The position numbers and the translations under genes are program-made. DNA of 7,452 bases from assembly GCA_018725485.1 (NCBI GenBank), contig QLUP01000047.1:1-7452 (forward strand), in the 5' to 3' direction. How positions within the stretch are numbered: the first letter of the stretch is position 1; every line of letters starts with the position of its first letter. The notes beneath the pieces were generated by a model that was not told where the DNA came from, ran no database searches, and saw nothing but the letters and a program-made list of their open reading frames with translations. Positions 6,844 to 7,452 of the stretch are shown here, one piece after another. Source of the stretch: Candidatus Lithacetigena glycinireducens (GTDB taxonomy: Bacteria > Coprothermobacterota > HKB111).

Positions 6844-7451
6844 CTCATCCTGTTAATATATTCAAGAGCAACCCTAAAAATAGAGATATGAACTTCTTCA
6901 ATAGGTCTTTCTCCCTCTATTACTTTTATTCTTTCTGGAAATTTCCTTATAAGCCAGTTATACCCTTCTTCAACTTTCGCATAATAACTGTCAGGTCTTA
7001 TTTCTATCCTATCTTTCCCTCTCCTTTTCATGCTCACTTCCAAACTTATTTTAATATAGAGGGTTAGTTGAGGCCAAAAAGCTGAGGTATACCTTTCGTT
7101 CAGATTTAGAATTTCTTCTCCTCCTAAACCTAAACCAAAACCCTGATAGGCAACGCTGGAATCTATATATCTTGATGATATAACTATTTTTCCTTTTTCA
7201 AAAGCTGGTTTGATTACTTCCTCAACATGGGAAACCCGAGCAGTTAAAAACAGTAAAGCTTCAACTTTAGAGCTAATCCGTTGATGAAGAAGCACTTCCC
7301 TGATTTTTTCAGCAACCTGGGTTCCTCCGGGTTCACGAGTTAGGGTGACTGGAAAACCAATCTCACGAAGTTTATTTGCCAGAAGATTAGCCTGTAAAGA
7401 TTTCCCTGCTCCATCTAATCCTTCAATGGTAATAAAAATACCTTTATTCAT
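6840..7451 (-). CDS. tmk: Thymidylate kinase (dTMP kinase)
   Basis: Tmk phosphorylates dTMP to dTDP with ATP, an essential step of dTTP supply. The 203-residue protein is full length, with its ATG one base from the window edge, so any upstream signals are outside. Motifs in order: IEGLDGAGKS (9-18, Walker A), TREPGGT (38-44, dTMP-binding), LLFLTARVSHV (66-76), SRYIDSSVAYQG (93-104), and the LID segment RRGKDRIE (143-150) followed by YYAKVEEGY (156-164). The DRY/DRH triplet normally beginning the fourth motif is SRY here, so Ser93 replaces the conserved Asp; the rest of the motif is intact. The stop overlaps the holB start by 4 nt, making this the first visible gene of a coupled tmk-holB-ricT-psuG operon. 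Confidence 0.95.
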   Translation of the reverse strand: MNKGIFITIEGLDGAGKSLQANLLANKLREIGFPVTLTREPGGTQVAEKIREVLLHQRISSKVEALLFLTARVSHVEEVIKPAFEKGKIVISSRYIDSSVAYQGFGLGLGGEEILNLNERYTSAFWPQLTLYIKISLEVSMKRRGKDRIEIRPDSYYAKVEEGYNWLIRKFPERIKVIEGERPIEEVHISIFRVALEYINRMR

Positions 7452-7452
7452 T

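Overview
The window is a compact, AT-rich, gene-dense stretch of bacterial chromosome made of two convergent gene blocks that meet at about 4067-4114. The left block (+ strand) is a riboflavin biosynthesis operon behind the 3' part of an FMN riboswitch: ribD, ribE, ribBA, ribH, then a MobB-like P-loop NTPase whose start overlaps the ribH stop. The right block (- strand, read from the right edge leftward) is tmk, holB, ricT (PSP1/YaaT family) and psuG (pseudouridine-5'-phosphate glycosidase). Its first two junctions are short overlaps and the third is a 1-nt gap, as in a tightly coupled operon.

The ribD-ribE-ribBA-ribH order under an FMN riboswitch, the tmk/holB/ricT cluster, the fused RibBA, the AT-rich codon use and the purine-rich Shine-Dalgarno (SD) sequences suggest a low-GC anaerobe of Firmicutes (Clostridia/Halanaerobia) type, or a lineage with similar gene order such as Atribacterota. 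The sequence alone does not settle which. There are no RNA genes other than the riboswitch, and no mobile elements, CRISPR arrays or phage genes.

The left block encodes the complete core pathway from GTP and ribulose 5-phosphate to riboflavin. RibA and RibB activities are in ribBA, deaminase and reductase in ribD, lumazine synthase in ribH and riboflavin synthase in ribE. The dephosphorylation step has no dedicated gene here. The right block combines dTMP phosphorylation, the clamp-loader delta' subunit, an Fe-S-type RNA-processing cofactor and a nucleotide salvage or catabolic enzyme.

I see no wholly new system. The most interesting signals concern translation initiation. psuG has its whole conserved N-terminus upstream of its first ATG/GTG/TTG codon and appears to start at ATT, one base after the ricT stop. 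A 10-bp tandem duplication has apparently pushed the ribBA start codon away from its SD. ribD has no SD, and its riboswitch hairpin reuses the P1 strand and could swap partners with the ribD coding region. The MobB-like gene starts at TTG inside the ribH stop. Thymidylate kinase also has Ser in place of the Asp of its DRY motif.
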